From Sternotherus odoratus (taxonomy: Eukaryota > Chordata > Testudines > Kinosternidae), in assembly GCA_032164245.1 (NCBI GenBank), contig JAVMKO010000003.1:92751890-92815889 (forward strand): 64,000 nt of DNA, given 5' to 3'. The translations under genes and the position numbers were made by a program. The notes below the pieces were generated by a model. It saw only the letters and a program-made list of their open reading frames with translations. It made no database searches and had not been told where the DNA came from. Below are positions 1-11,754 of this stretch, in pieces; the stretch's first letter is position 1, and the number at the start of each line of letters is the position of its first letter.

Positions 1-98
1 GAGGGTCGGCTTCCTGCCAGGTGGGAACTAGAGGACTGTTCACTCTGTATAGCAGCTCTGCATAAATTTAGATTTAAAAACAAACAATGCCACTGTAC

Positions 99-230
99 CT
101 GAGATGAAACATCTTCAAAGGCTTGGTTCAAATCAACCAGAATACATTCAAATGATGATTTATCTTGAGCCTTTCCATCCCCTTTATACAGAGGTAGGCC
201 AGACATCAGTCTGTTTGGTCTGTTGTAAAT
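99..230 (-). CDS. SYNE1: SYNE1 exon, last in window
   Basis: This 132-nt exon (44 codons, phase 0/0) starts I-Y-N-R-P-N-R-L-M-S-G-L-P-L-Y after acceptor cctaacag and ends A-F-E-D-V-S-S-Q/gtacag. The R-P-N-R-L-x-S-G-x-P-L-Y-K-G-D stretch identifies it without doubt against human SYNE1. The gene continues beyond position 1. Confidence 0.95.
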
Positions 231-536
231 CTGTTAGGAGAGAAGTTTTGGTTAATACTTGGTTAATTGGGTATTTCTGATGTGCGCTGGATCTCTCATA
301 TGAAAATATAGATAATACTACGGGCTGAGGCGCCCCTACACCATTAAATAAGTCACACACATACCGCTGTTATAAATTCATATTGCATGAAAGCTGCTCA
401 CACTGGAGGTTCACAGCATGTATGGACAGTATATCTGAGCTAGACTTAGCAATGAGATATGTATACCCAGAGATGCTGAAGTAGTAATACTGTTTATATG
501 TTGGAAAGCTACAGTTACTACATCATTCTTGTCTAC

Positions 537-569
537 CTTGTCTCCGTGGGTGCCCCTGGGCCGGAACAG
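537..569 (-). CDS. SYNE1: Candidate 33-nt SYNE1 microexon (probably alternative)
   Basis: Between two certain exons lies a 33-nt in-frame block with an excellent acceptor (a run of nine T then ccttag) and a good donor (AAG/gtagac). It would insert 11 residues, L-F-R-P-R-G-T-H-G-D-K, basic and Gly/Pro-containing, between two segments that are directly adjacent in the human canonical protein as I remember it. Length divisible by three, phase 0 at both ends and strong sites argue for a regulated cassette exon; without transcripts it stays a candidate. Confidence 0.6.
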
Positions 570-1558
570 CTAAGGAAAAAAAAATAGTGGGTGCTCATTT
601 TTTAAAAAATGAATCAGGCAAATGAGTGGCCAATGAGTATCACCGACTATATTTATATTGTACAATAATTTTAAATAACAAAACCATCTACATTCACACA
701 TAAGGCCCAATCCAGCTCCCATTAAGGGCCATGGGAACGTTTTCACTGGGTTTTATGTGAGCTGAGTCAAGCCCAGAGTGAGTCTTCATAAACATGCACC
801 TTCATCACTGTTGTTCTCATTAGTTTTTCCTCTCTCTCTTTATTGCACACACTTGCTGCATTTCACTTTAAACTGGCTGCAAGCTCTTTCACACAGAGCC
901 TGTCTCATGCCATAGGTACAGCATCTCGCACAGGAAGGCCCCGATCCTAAATGGGGGCTGTGGGTGCTACTAAAATATAAATAAACTAATAATTATTAGT
1001 TTTAATCTCAGCCAGACCCCTTGGATAGTTGCCAGATGTTCCTGCTTACATCTAAAGTGAAGGTGATCTGCGATCCATGCACATCTTGAACCATTTACCT
1101 CTTGCGGTAAAACTCCATGGGTGAAATCCTGGCCTCATTGAGGTCAGTAAACTGAATGAGACCAAGATCCCACCTAATGAGTTTAAACTCAGAGAGCCAA
1201 ATTCTTCTCTGATTTACTCTAGATTCACCCCAGCAGAACACAATTGATTTCAGTTGAGCTACTACAGAATTATATTGGAATAAATTAGAGCAGGACATGG
1301 TTCATAATTTCCTAGACCTTTAATGGGTTTTTCAGATGTATGAGTGCATATGAGTCCAAGTATTTTGTCTGGGATTAATAATACTTCCAATTTTGGTTAA
1401 TTGTAAAATTTTACAAAAATCACGCTTTATGTTTCTTGAACTGACTATTTTTAAAAACTGTATTCTACATAAGGCATTTGCTGTGACTAAACTGTACTTT
1501 GTGTGCTTAGCTACATGCTTTTCATAAAGGAGTGCACAGAGACATTAAAAATAGCTAC
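570..1558 (-). other. SYNE1 intron with degraded amniote repeats
   Basis: No coding sequence is seen. Positions 702-778 resemble the short amniote repeat with aaggcccaatccagctccc and an inverted counterpart near tcaagccc. Positions 1115-1230 resemble another common amniote repeat (gggtgaaatcctggcc and its inverted mate ccccagcagaac). The rest is unremarkable AT-rich intron. Confidence 0.5.
880..1005 (+). repeat. CORE-SINE/MIR-like tail
   Basis: The sequence resembles the 3' half of a SINE very common in turtles: a cagggcccc-like block, a gggggctgtgggtgctac segment, and an A/T-rich end with taaataaactaataatta. It is diverged and 5' truncated. Confidence 0.45.
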
Positions 1559-1715
1559 CGGTTGTGCCTCTTCCTGTTCCAAAGCATTCTGCAGCAGTCT
1601 CTGTTTGGTGCTGAATTCCTGGTGCAAGCTTTCCCATTTCATTTTCATTTGATCTTCAGCTGATGGATTCTCACCTTCCAAGCCTAACTCCTGAGATAAC
1701 ACATCAGGCTTCTCA
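1559..1715 (-). CDS. SYNE1: SYNE1 exon, enters in phase 2
   Basis: This 157-nt exon completes the Ser codon split by the upstream intron, then reads E-K-P-D-V-L-S-Q-E-L-G and ends L-E-Q-E-E-A-Q-P/gtagct. The acceptor tttttttgtcacag is strong and the donor CCG/gtagct is weak. MKWESLHQEFSTKQRLLQNA matches human almost fully; the terminal Ala-Gln-Pro replaces human Gln-Glu-Gln. Confidence 0.93.
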
Positions 1716-3092
1716 CTGTGACAAAAAAATATGTTTAGCTCAAACAATACAGGAAGTGTCGTAACAAAGTGTTTCTTGCCCCTTTCAATTCTGATTTTTC
1801 ACATAATTCAATTTTGAAATAAATGCCTTTTAAAAAAAGCTTTTACTTCTGCTTTCAACCAGTAATATGAAAGATACATTTAGAACAGAAATAAGTACTC
1901 AAATACAACCAGACAAGTTCAACTCTTATGAACTGTATAGAGCTGCAGACACTCAGATAAGCTAATAGAAACACACATACAACCCCCACATTGATAAATA
2001 TATTAAAATCAGATTTAGATTCTAAATCAGTTTTATTTCAGAGAATGAGAAGTTGTAGTTATTTATATTACCAGGTATTAATTTGGAGATATATTAGTAT
2101 ATATCTGTGTGTTCTGCACTATTTCTCCAGTCAGACATGTTACCTCAGTCTTGATGAACAAAAGGCTAAGTTCAACTTTCCTCCTTCTTTTATAACCAAG
2201 TTCAGGGGTAAGGCTGTGAATGTGGCTATTTAGAAAACAACCGTTTCACAACTATTACAGGACTGGGTTGAACCCCAAATTGGGGAGATTTTCAATTTAC
2301 TTTAAATTATTACATTTCCTTGTTGTAAACACTAACCCATGAGGAAGACAAACTGCTGAGAGTAACTGGCCTTCTTCCCCTGCTGAATCATTCCACCTGC
2401 ACTGGTTTTGATGTAAAAGTCCCTAATATTAAGCATCAAAGCTTTTGCACCACTATCCTATGAACCACCTTTATGCCTCGCAGATTCTGGCATATTGCAG
2501 GAGCCAGCTCTGAGAACTGTTCTAATTTATGGCATGCTACCTGCCCCACCCCCAGGGCTCCTAATGGCCAGCTTTGCAGCAAATGGAAATCCAAGACTCT
2601 CCATCTTCCCCAGCTCCACTCCTGCATGCTCCTATGCCAAGGCTTGCAGGAATCCTCAAGCAGGCTGTATCGGTCTTCTTTAGTTATTGCCAGGGAGAAT
2701 TCTCCCCCAGTCTGAACCACGGCCTGGCATAAATGGTCCAGAGTGAGGGTGAGAATCTCACCTTATGGCTCAAAATTCAAGAGACACTACGGGTGACAGA
2801 GAAAAGTCTTTATTGACTTCATGCAGAGAAAATTAAGTTACAGCCACTTCAACTATTAATAAGATTATACTTTCAGATCACAATGGTCTAGGATAGCATT
2901 ATTATTTACTTGCGTTATCACAGAATCTAGGAGCCCCAGGCATGGACCAGGGCCCCATTGTGCTAGGCTCTGTACAAACACAGACAGAACAAAAATTAGA
3001 GAATGTGCTGTGGAAGAAAGAGGCAGAAGCTAGGAAGCCGAAGTGAGCAGGCTTAGGGATACCTGCTGAAAAAAGAATGCATCGAAGCTCAC
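1716..3092 (-). other. SYNE1 intron, mostly unassigned
   Basis: Positions 2450-2760 have open frames on both strands but no recognisable protein; they look like a diverged unclassified repeat or plain intron. The MIR-like SINE at 2905-2995 is the only clear feature. Confidence 0.4.
2905..2995 (-). repeat. MIR/CORE-SINE-like tail, minus orientation
   Basis: Read on the minus strand, the block gttctgtctgtgtttgta followed by cctagcacaatgggg, a ggtccatgcctggggctcc segment and an A/T tail is the typical 3' half of the abundant turtle SINE. The same tail appears in plus orientation near 24070-24195. Confidence 0.6.
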
Positions 3093-3199
3093 CTGGCTCG
3101 ACGGCCATCTGGAGCAGAGTGTTGGGTTAAGATTTCTTCTCCGCGGCTTGCTACTGAACGAAGTAGGTTCTTCTGCTTTGCCAGCTCTTGTTCCAGCTC
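3093..3199 (-). CDS. SYNE1: SYNE1 exon, 107 nt, ends in phase 2
   Basis: The exon starts E-L-E-Q-E-L-A-K-Q-K-N-L-L-R-S-V-A-S-R-G after acceptor ctgttag and ends D-G-R-R-A plus AG/gtgagc. The tail differs from the human tail (A-E-T-S-G-D-A-G there), so this exon end is a fast-evolving loop. Together with the next exon it forms the only asymmetric pair besides the first two exons of the window; skipping just one of them would shift the frame. Confidence 0.92.
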
Positions 3200-3499
3200 C
3201 TAACAGAGAATGAAGACAGCTATGTTAATACATTATTTTTTCTGATTGTGAAGAAAGTATACTATGCGTGTTTTTACCTCTCTTAACCATTAGAATCAGA
3301 CGACCATCAAAATAAATGCTCAGGAGATGGATAGAGGCACACAGCCTTCCCAGAATGATGTAGATCTCCATAGCCTTCCCCTCACTGTTATTAAAGTGAG
3401 TAATCTCAAAAAAACAATATGCTACTTATGATTCAGTCATGCCAAACTATGACACCACCAGTGTGTGTGTGTATCTACTGTCTCCATCAAGACAGCACT

Positions 3500-3695
3500 T
3501 CAGAACCCTAATGAATGTATCCTTACAACACCTCTATGAAGTAAGGTAGGTATTATCCTCAATGTACAGATGGGGAACTGAGGCATAGTGAGACTAAGTG
3601 ACCTACCAAAATTTACATAGGAAATAGTGAGTAGAGCCAGAAACAGAACACAGACCTCCTGGGTCTCCATGAAGTGCCATAACCAGAAGGCCATC
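3500..3695 (-). repeat. MIR SINE, minus orientation
   Basis: The plus strand reads as the reverse complement of MIR: gaagtaaggtaggtattatc, then gatggggaactgaggc, then gtgacctaccaaaatt and an accaggtct-like end. It is an old, diverged copy shared across amniotes. Confidence 0.75.
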
Positions 3696-3845
3696 TTTAA
3701 TCTGGTCTGGCTGGCTCAGTAAGTAAGTGAGTGCCAAACCACAAAATCCCAGTGCAAACTCTAGGAAGAGCTCTTCCTCAGGGGGCGTAATCTCTTTAGT
3801 GTTCCAGATATGCCGGATAATGTAGCATGCTAGCACAAAGCTTTA

Positions 3846-3910
3846 AGGCCCTGATTCGGAAAGTATTAGAGCACATACTTAAGTAATTTGCTCCACTGGG
3901 GCCTTACAGC
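3846..3910. repeat. Short inverted-repeat element (ccctgattcngg type)
   Basis: Positions begin aaggccctgattcggaaag and end cactggggcctt, an imperfect inverted repeat around a cttaag-rich centre. A second relative is at 56506-56600 (agcaaagcatgtg and its inverted mate). This looks like a small non-autonomous element common in turtles. Confidence 0.45.
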
Positions 3911-4514
3911 CTGTGGTGCTATTGAAAATCCTACAATAGGTAGTACAACATGGCTCCCTCTCAGTAACTGGGTAGCTTGGCTGGCTTGTGAGTAGAGGAG
4001 GTGGAAACATGGCCCCATAGTCACAGCGTGTGCTGGAAGGATCAGATTCTGTTTTTAGAAGAGTGCATGGATTGTGATTCTGACTGGCCCCTGTACAGGC
4101 TGTATGTGTAGAGGAAAGGCATCAAGCACACTGCCCATTCTTTGAACAATGTTGCCAAGGATCAACTATGAACTAGACCTGGATACTTAAGTTATACAAG
4201 TCATTTTTTCCTCGTAGGACTTTGTGCCACCCCGATAGTGTGCAATTATTTCAGAAATAAGTTTAAACTAGCTAAAATATTTCCATTCTATTCAGATACT
4301 ATGCCTACCCCTAGGGTATTTGTACCCATTTGATGGGCAGACGTGGGTTTAAGTATGTATGTATGTAAATACAGAGCATACATCAAGAAGAATTCTATAA
4401 ATTTCTAGTTCCCTGAACTGCCCAGGCAGTAAATGCCTAAAGTCCTGCCAGAGACACGTCTGTGAAGTTAAATGAAACCTGCAGGTTGGCGTGTGGGAAG
4501 TACAAAGTACTAAC

Positions 4515-4646
4515 TTTCTGTTGCTGGAGGCTGCTCTGTTGCTGCTGAGAACGGGTTGTTCGTGCTTGCGCCAGCCATTCTTGGACACTGGGACTGTGTG
4601 AAGATACCAGGTCCAATTCACACTCCTCCTTTTCTTGCAAAGATCC
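4515..4646 (-). CDS. SYNE1: SYNE1 exon, Gln-rich helix
   Basis: This 132-nt exon (44 codons, phase 0/0) starts G-S-L-Q-E-K-E-E-C-E-L-D-L-V after acceptor aagcag and ends S-S-L-Q-Q-Q-K/gttagt. The central PSVQEWLAQARTT carries the spectrin-repeat Trp, followed by a Q-Q-Q-Q run where human has T-Q-Q-R. The donor gttagt is non-optimal. Confidence 0.95.
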
Positions 4647-5519
4647 CTGCTTTGATTAAGAAGAAAAGAAACAAACAATCACTTTATATAACATGGACCT
4701 CTTATCTTACCATGAGGTGTGAGACACTGGCTTGCTCAGTCCATATTAATGTGGTATAGTGCCTTTCAACTCTTAAGTTGCTGGTTTATATAAATTTAGC
4801 TCAGTTGTAACTGGAAGATAGTAGTTTGTTGGCTAGTATCAGGTAGGTCCCCATAAAACAAACAAAGCAAATATCTCCACCACAATTAGCATCTGGTTAG
4901 CAGAATCAAAGGAACAGGAGTGGCATAGACTCTTACAGGAGGTCCCTTCAGTTCAGAGGAAAGGCATGTTAACAAGGCCACAATGAAGAGGTTTGCAGTT
5001 AGAACTGGGCAAATAATTGATCTTTCAGTTCAGCCAGTGAACCAAAACATTAGGGACAATATTTGGCTCAGTTTCATTCTGAAAATGTTTAGAATTTGTC
5101 AGCAAACTGGAAAAGTCCAGTCAGTTTCAGAAGAGAGAGAGAGAATGTTTCCTTTTAACCTTTAGCTAGGTCATGAGGGAACTGGCCTGGCATGGGGATA
5201 CCCCACTGTATGTATCCCCACTCTGGAGCAGGGATTTGTACTCAGATCTTCCCCTGAGAAGCCTAACCTCCAGACTATCCTGGGGTGAGTTAGTCTCAAT
5301 CTTGCATACTGAAGATGCACCACTTTGTATACCTATTTAAGCATTCCTGGGCAAAAAGACTTACACAGTAAAGGAGGTTGTCTCAGTGTAAGTGCCCCAA
5401 CCACCAAGCTATTGGCTATTCTGGGGCAGGCTACTCACGCTCTCCTGTTCTGTTTTGTATAACTACTTAATTATCCATTGGGCCAGAGATGTTCTCACCT
5501 GGGAGGTAGGAGATGGGAT

Positions 5520-5790
5520 TTTAAATCTCTCCTCTGAATCAGACAGAGAGAAGATTTGAATCCACACCTCTTATCACCAGGTGAATCCCTTAATCTCCAT
5601 GTTACAGCCTCTCTCTCTCTGGTCCCATTATAATTAATATATAAAGTGGAACAACTTCAGCAGAAGAGTTTGCAAGTAGTATAGCATGGTGGTTAGGCAG
5701 CTCACCTGGTCTAAGGAAACACTGAGTTCAAGTGTTGCTCTAAAGTGGGGATTTAAAACTGCATCTCCCAGGTAAGTGCCCTAATCACTG
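5520..5790. repeat. tRNA-like SINE remnants
   Basis: Positions 5677-5790 contain A-box-like tggtggttaggcagctcac and B-box-like gagttcaagt; 5555-5620 contain the same type of segment in reverse (gatttgaatcc then ccaggtgaatccc). These resemble the abundant turtle tRNA-derived SINE in two orientations. Confidence 0.45.
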
Positions 5791-8587
5791 GCTAAAGAGG
5801 ACACATAGTTTTCTGAAACAGGCCCTGAAAAATGTTTCTTGGATGAAACTAACTGGGTAAAATTCATGAACAGTTTTGGATTGATTAGAATTGCAATTTT
5901 CAATGAATAAACTACTAGTCTGAAAAATTTCACCCAGCTCCAGTTGCTGTTGCTCTGTGCATTCATCCTGTGACTAAAATCCATGGATAAACAGCAGATC
6001 ACTTGCTTCAGCCCTGCTAATCCAGTACCTCATGCAAACATTACATTTGTTTTTTAAAAGTGGAGACCTCCACCTTTCCCAAAGACCTAACTGATCCCTG
6101 GTCTAAATGCCTACCAGCTTTAAAAGCTTCAATTAACAATGATGGGAATCAGTTGATTGTTTCCATCAGCTTACTGATTATTTACAAATGAGAGAAGCCA
6201 GGTTGTCATTCTGGCCTACACACTAAGGGCCAAAATTAATAAGTATATTTAAATCAGTTCATCTGTGGTAGAGAAAAATATAAATACAAAAGCTAGAGAG
6301 TTGATTGACAGAGATAAAGAGAGGAACAGATAGCAATTTTAGGCAAACTGATTCTCATTCACCCTCCTTTACTAATTATTTGAGACGAAAGGATCTATTA
6401 GGCCATTTTTTTGTAGAAAACCTCCCCCCACCCCTCCCAAAAAAACCCCAAAGCCCTCAGTGGCACTGAAGATTTTACAAATGATATTTCTTTTGAGCCA
6501 GCCACCTTTCCATAATCCTTGACCCCTAAAATACCCAATGAAATCCATATCCACCATAAATTCAGAAGTGCTGATAAGCAACAGCAGAAGAATGCAGGGA
6601 TTTAAGCACAATTTTTCTTTTCCAGCATTTACAGACATGAACTTATATGGTCCTAGAATTCTGGGATTTTGTGATTGTCTGGGTATATTCAAAGTTAGCA
6701 CTTTTAAAATATCTGGCTATCATGAAAACATGTCTCCTGGGTTTTTTTCTTTACTGATTCCAAAACTCCAAAATCTACACCTCAGGTCCAGCTCTTCCTC
6801 CCTTTTGGTTTTTGCTTTATGCATCTCATTTTTGTAGACGTGGCTCCTTGGATACAGGTTTTACCCATGATTCAGCTATCATTCTGAATCAAGCTTGACA
6901 AGACAAGTGGTCTAGAGAGGACAAATGCTTCCATGATGGGGAATGAACTTCAAGTCCAACTTGGTCCCTTATTTTCTATCAGGGACAGGGAACAGCATAG
7001 ATGCAATGCTATCAAATGATGGAAAAGGAAACAAGGTTGTCTCATGTCTCACTGCACTTGTAGCAGATAATGACCCATCAGTAATTGGCCTTGAACTCCG
7101 ATATGGGCTGCTGTCACATGGCACTGGAGCTGCAGGCATTCAGAAAACAACACAGAAAGGAGCCTAAGGGTGTTCTTTTGGATGGACAATTCAAAACTTC
7201 TGGTGAATAGGAGCGGTCCTGGAGAGGGGTTGGGCCAGAGCAACATGCAATCCCTTCACTGCTATCCAGCTCTCCTGTCTGGTGCAGGGTGAGGAGAGAC
7301 CTTCTTCTTACCCATCTCTGTGGTTATCTTGTACCCCAAGGGCAGTGACCTCGAGAATATGCACATTCAGAAGAGAATGATAAGCCTGAAATTTTATTTT
7401 TGCATTTTCATCTCTTAAGAGCAATAATGGCCTTGGCACATAACATCTCATCTGTGATCAGCTGGGGTTCATGTCCCTCCGTCATATTTTAGGCCATCAG
7501 CTCCTCTGATCATTAGTCCACAGGAAATGCCCTACGCATTGGTCACTTAATCAAGGAAATAATTATCAGAGGAGAATCATGAATTTAAGAGAAGAGAGGA
7601 TGCAATATAACTTTTAACTTCTTGAAAGGGAAGTTCAGACTAGGAAATTATTATAAGAATGGGCCATTTACTAAAATATCCATCACCGATCTGATAATCA
7701 GTTTAAACAACTCTTCTGTAAAGTTAGATGTTACACAGCTTCCTCTGTCTTCTTATGTTCATGACTTGCAACTGAAGTCCTAAAAGCTAGAATAGCTGCT
7801 TACATGGATATAAAAACTTCTAAGAGTGTGGTCTTTAAATAAAATGGAAGGGTTGCATTTATGTAACATTTTGGGGTAAGCAGGTGATTTAAGTCTGGTA
7901 ATAATTTTTGTTATAATTTAAAATTATCTTAATATTAGCAAAGTAGCCAAAAAATTCTGTAAATAAGCTTACAATAAGCTAAATGAACCCCAATTTTATT
8001 GTCTTTAAAACCCATCATGCAAGAAATCAAGTTTTGATACCCGTTACTTTTTTTTGCATTTTGCCAGTGATTTTATATGACATATATGAGACAATATCAT
8101 ACCTCAGCACACTACTGGTAACATGTATTTAATTTGCATAATTGTGAGGTTTACTATGCAAGAATAATGTTGAAGGAGTACTTGGGAGGAAATGTTTCCT
8201 TTCAGAATAAATACTGCTCCTCTGACAAAATTCTCAACACATCTAATACCTAATCTGAACAGCAAAAGCACGACATCTGCTTTTTTTAAAGAAAACGTTT
8301 TCTTCTTTTTTTTGCTCTTCTGTAGGCACTACAACTAAAAATAGTTCCTAGTGCACTTAGTAACTTTTTAAACTAAGTGCTTCATAGACTTAATCTGTAC
8401 TACAATATAGACATTTTTTGAAGTTTATCATACCTTTGGTGTGAAAATCAAATACTAGAGAAGAAAAAAATCACAGGGCAAGCAAATTCAAAACCAAGAG
8501 CCTGTTTGTCATGTTCCATGTTTGACTTTCTTGCATGCTTTCACTTCTCTCCATGCTAATTTAGCCTAAAGAATAAATAGTAATGTG

Positions 8588-8798
8588 TTCCAAACTAAAA
8601 ATGTTCCTTGTTTTGCTCTCCAGTCCCCTCCAGAGTCCTGAGGAATGTGCTTGTGACCTTTTGCATGTCTCAGTTTTTTATTTTTGGTTGTAAATTTTAA
8701 AAGAAGTTCACCGAAAAGTTGGCTTATCTGAAGCAGAAAATGTGCTTCAAAGGAGGCACCCTTTTTTGCATTTCAACGGCAACCGTGGCTAAAATGAC
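8588..8798. repeat. Direct duplication, copy 1
   Basis: This 211-bp block starts ttccaaactaaaaatg and ends tggctaaaatgac. It matches 9563-9773 without gaps, with about 9 differences (about 96 percent identity by eye). Both copies run in the same orientation and flank a SYNE1 exon. Confidence 0.93.
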
Positions 8799-9279
8799 AC
8801 ATTATCAACACAAACAAAACACATTATCTAGTTGCATTAGGTGCAGTTATACTGCTGGGAAGGTCATAAAACCATATTCAAGTTAAATCTGTCAATCTTT
8901 AAAAGTAAGTACAGTCTCTGCCCCAGAGAGCTTACAATCTACAACAGACAAAAGACTGGGGACAAGGGTTCAGTAAATTTAGGCCAAGCTATTCAATTAC
9001 TATGCTGTTGCTGTCTAGTAAGATACGGAGATAAAAATAGCTCACTTAATTATGAAGTCAATGATCTGAGTTATACCATGCAAATATTCAGCTACAGCTT
9101 GCTAGAGGAAATTCTGTATATGTTTTAGAATCCTGCTATTTTCATTTTAATATGTGTAAGTTCAATTATAATTGTAAAATATTTCTGAACTCCCTCTCCC
9201 AAATGCCTGAAACCTCCTACCTCAATTGTTAGGGGGAAAATACTGGTCCCTTCAAAGCCAATTACAAAGAGCTGCTTAC

Positions 9280-9471
9280 TTGAATGTTGATTTGTTTGTC
9301 ATGCAGCACCCTCTGCAGTTCCAGAAGGCTTCCCTTTAAAGTTCTGAGCTTTACGGCCAACAGCTCTGCCTCATCCTTTGTGTGCGCCTTTCCTTCCATG
9401 AGCAGGTTCTCATTGTGCACAGAGAGCTCTGACAAGGCTACCACCTTCTGTTCTATTTCCACCAGCATGTT
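9280..9471 (-). CDS. SYNE1: SYNE1 exon flanked by a 211-bp direct duplication
   Basis: This 192-nt exon (64 codons, phase 0/0) starts N-M-L-V-E-I-E-Q-K-V-V-A-L-S after acceptor ctgctgcag and ends D-K-Q-I-N-I-Q/gtaagc. ELSVHNENLLMEGKAHTKDE is nearly invariant relative to human. Near-identical 211-bp copies lie about 480 bp and 90 bp outside its two ends (8588-8798 and 9563-9773), which could let unequal recombination delete it in frame. Confidence 0.96.
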
Positions 9472-9562
9472 CTGCAGCAGCAAAAACAAAGAGGCAAATT
9501 CATACATTTTCCAGCATCCACCAAGCTTCCTGGCAAGGCGATCTGTGGCCTATCTCATCCTC

Positions 9563-9773
9563 TTCCAAACTAAAAATGTTCCTTGTTTTGCTCTCCAGTC
9601 CCCTCCAGAGTCCTGAGGAATATGCTTGCGACCTTTTGCATGTTTCAATTTTTGATTTTTGGTTGTAAATTATAAAAGAAGTTCACTGAAAAGTTGGCTT
9701 ATCTGAAGCAGAAAATGTGCTTCAAAGGAGACACCCTTTTTTGCATTTCAACGGCAACTGTGGCTAAAATGAC
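9563..9773. repeat. Direct duplication, copy 2
   Basis: This is the second 211-bp copy of the block at 8588-8798, separated from it by 764 bp that contain a SYNE1 exon. Differences are mostly transitions (g/a, c/t), some at CpG sites, consistent with drift after duplication. Confidence 0.93.
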
Positions 9774-11754
9774 TAGTGGCTACTCCATTCTGTTATGTGC
9801 TGGACAGTGACACCACTGCATAAGGACAATAAATAGATCACACCCAGCTATGGCTACTCCTTTCCTCTTCATTGAATATACAGAAAGAAAGAAGTCACTC
9901 TCTCTGCCTTCCCACTCTCCTTCTCCCAGGTTGCTGTGTCTGTATTGATAAGCTTCTCTTCTCACTGTTTGCCCTTTCTGATTGGTGCTTGAATGGCCCT
10001 GAGATCCCCTGTATAATCCTCTTTAGTCTAAAGAGCGATTTACAGCAACAAAGCTGTAGATTACTTGTTTTCATAATCTATTTTCATGATATGCAGCTCA
10101 CTATTTATGTATTACATAGATAATGAGAGACATTTGCTGCTGCCAAATTAAAAGATCATATTAGATTTTTACTCAGATTTAGTCTGATAAGAAAGGTACA
10201 TTTCCATTTTCCACAGCACCTGTCAAGTGCTCCAGAGGCATTGCCCTCTGAAGGAATGTGTGTGCTGTATAAAATAGGTAGAACTTGAAAAAAAGAAAAC
10301 ATTTGTTAAATTTGTTACACAAAGGATTGTGTTGTGAGTTTTGAAACACAGGCAATTTAAAGTATCATTATTTGATAAGCAGTACTAAGTTTTCCACAGG
10401 ATTGCTATTGCCTTTTCACTAATCCATTTCCTGGAGTTTCCATACAAATGCTAAATCATACCATCATTTTATTTCAACTTCAAAGTGTTGGTCTATAGAT
10501 AGCAACAAACATCCCAAGAATGAACAGTGAAAGATCATGGTAGGATTGGGTAGACTGGAAATCCAACTACTGAAGAGATCTTAAAGACTGGAAACATGAT
10601 TTGATTCTAATCTCTATTACACCAATTTTACACCAGTGTAACACCACTAACTTCAACAGAGTTACTCTTGATTTACCCCAGGGCAGCTGAGCTTTGAATC
10701 AGTGCATAAAGGAAGACTAATGAGCACAGAAATCAGGGACCAAACCAGGGCTCAGAGCATCATACCAGGATTTCCAGTTCTCCAGGATTACCCCAAAAGA
10801 GTAGGTGGAACCCACCAGACCTTTTGGGGAAAATCATATTAAAACATTATTTTAAAAAGAGTTTGCACATCAAGGATTGCACTGAGATCTTCAGAGAGAG
10901 GTACTAATTCCCTGGGAAACTACCTCTACATTACAGGATCCAGGTGGGTCTTAGGCTATGTAATGATTGTGAAAGCTGAGCGGTGTACCTCGCTGTCTGA
11001 GATTTCATCCAACCTAGGGTAGAAATCTGAAGTGGAGAAGCAGGCATGATGTTACAATCTACCTTTATCAACCTGGGTTTATTATTTTGGGAAAATATAA
11101 TCCAAATACAGCAGAATATTCAGAAGTGTCACGACCAGCACGTGGGCAGTCTGAGCTAGTGGTCAGAACACGAGTTGGGTGCCAAGCAGGATTGATGCCA
11201 GGAGCCAGACCAGAGGGCAGTCCGAGAGTTAGGTGCCAGGATGGATGCAGGGTCAGGTTACCAGTAAATCAGCAACAATAGGAGCAAGTACTGCAGGAGA
11301 AGAAATCCTAAACAGGGGAAATCCAGTTGTGCAAACAAACTGAGCACCGGGGCAGAAAGTTAAGTACAAGTAGGGAACCAATCAGGATCCCCAGAGCTCT
11401 GCCAACCACAACCCAGCACTGGAGTCCTCTGTTGGAATTCAGCTTCTAGTTGTGCAACTGTTGGCAAATCACTGGATGGCAGCGTAGCGTTTATTGATGC
11501 CTACCAGCCCTGTGGATCAGGGTTTGAGTCCTCTGGTCCCTAAGAAGATGGCACCCAAACTACTTTCTAAAAAGAAAATAAACTACCAAAATGCACACTT
11601 GGAGGGGCTTAAGGATGGAAAAGTAGGTGGGAAGTGGGGTGAAACATTAAAAAGGGGCTATGAGGTTGGGAGAATGGGGCAGGAACATCTATTAGCCCCA
11701 CACTCCCAACTCTTCTGTGCACTACAGTCTGAGGACCCCCAGCTCATCTACAAG

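Larger units (their letters stand above)
4647..9279 (-). other. SYNE1 intron, 4.6 kb
   Basis: It contains tRNA-like SINE remnants (5520-5790), copy 1 of a direct duplication (8588-8798) and a CORE-SINE fragment at 8905-8965 (acagtctctgccccagagag then cttacaatcta). The stretches 5800-8550 show no gene or repeat that I recognise; several short open frames there have no protein-like features. Confidence 0.5.
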
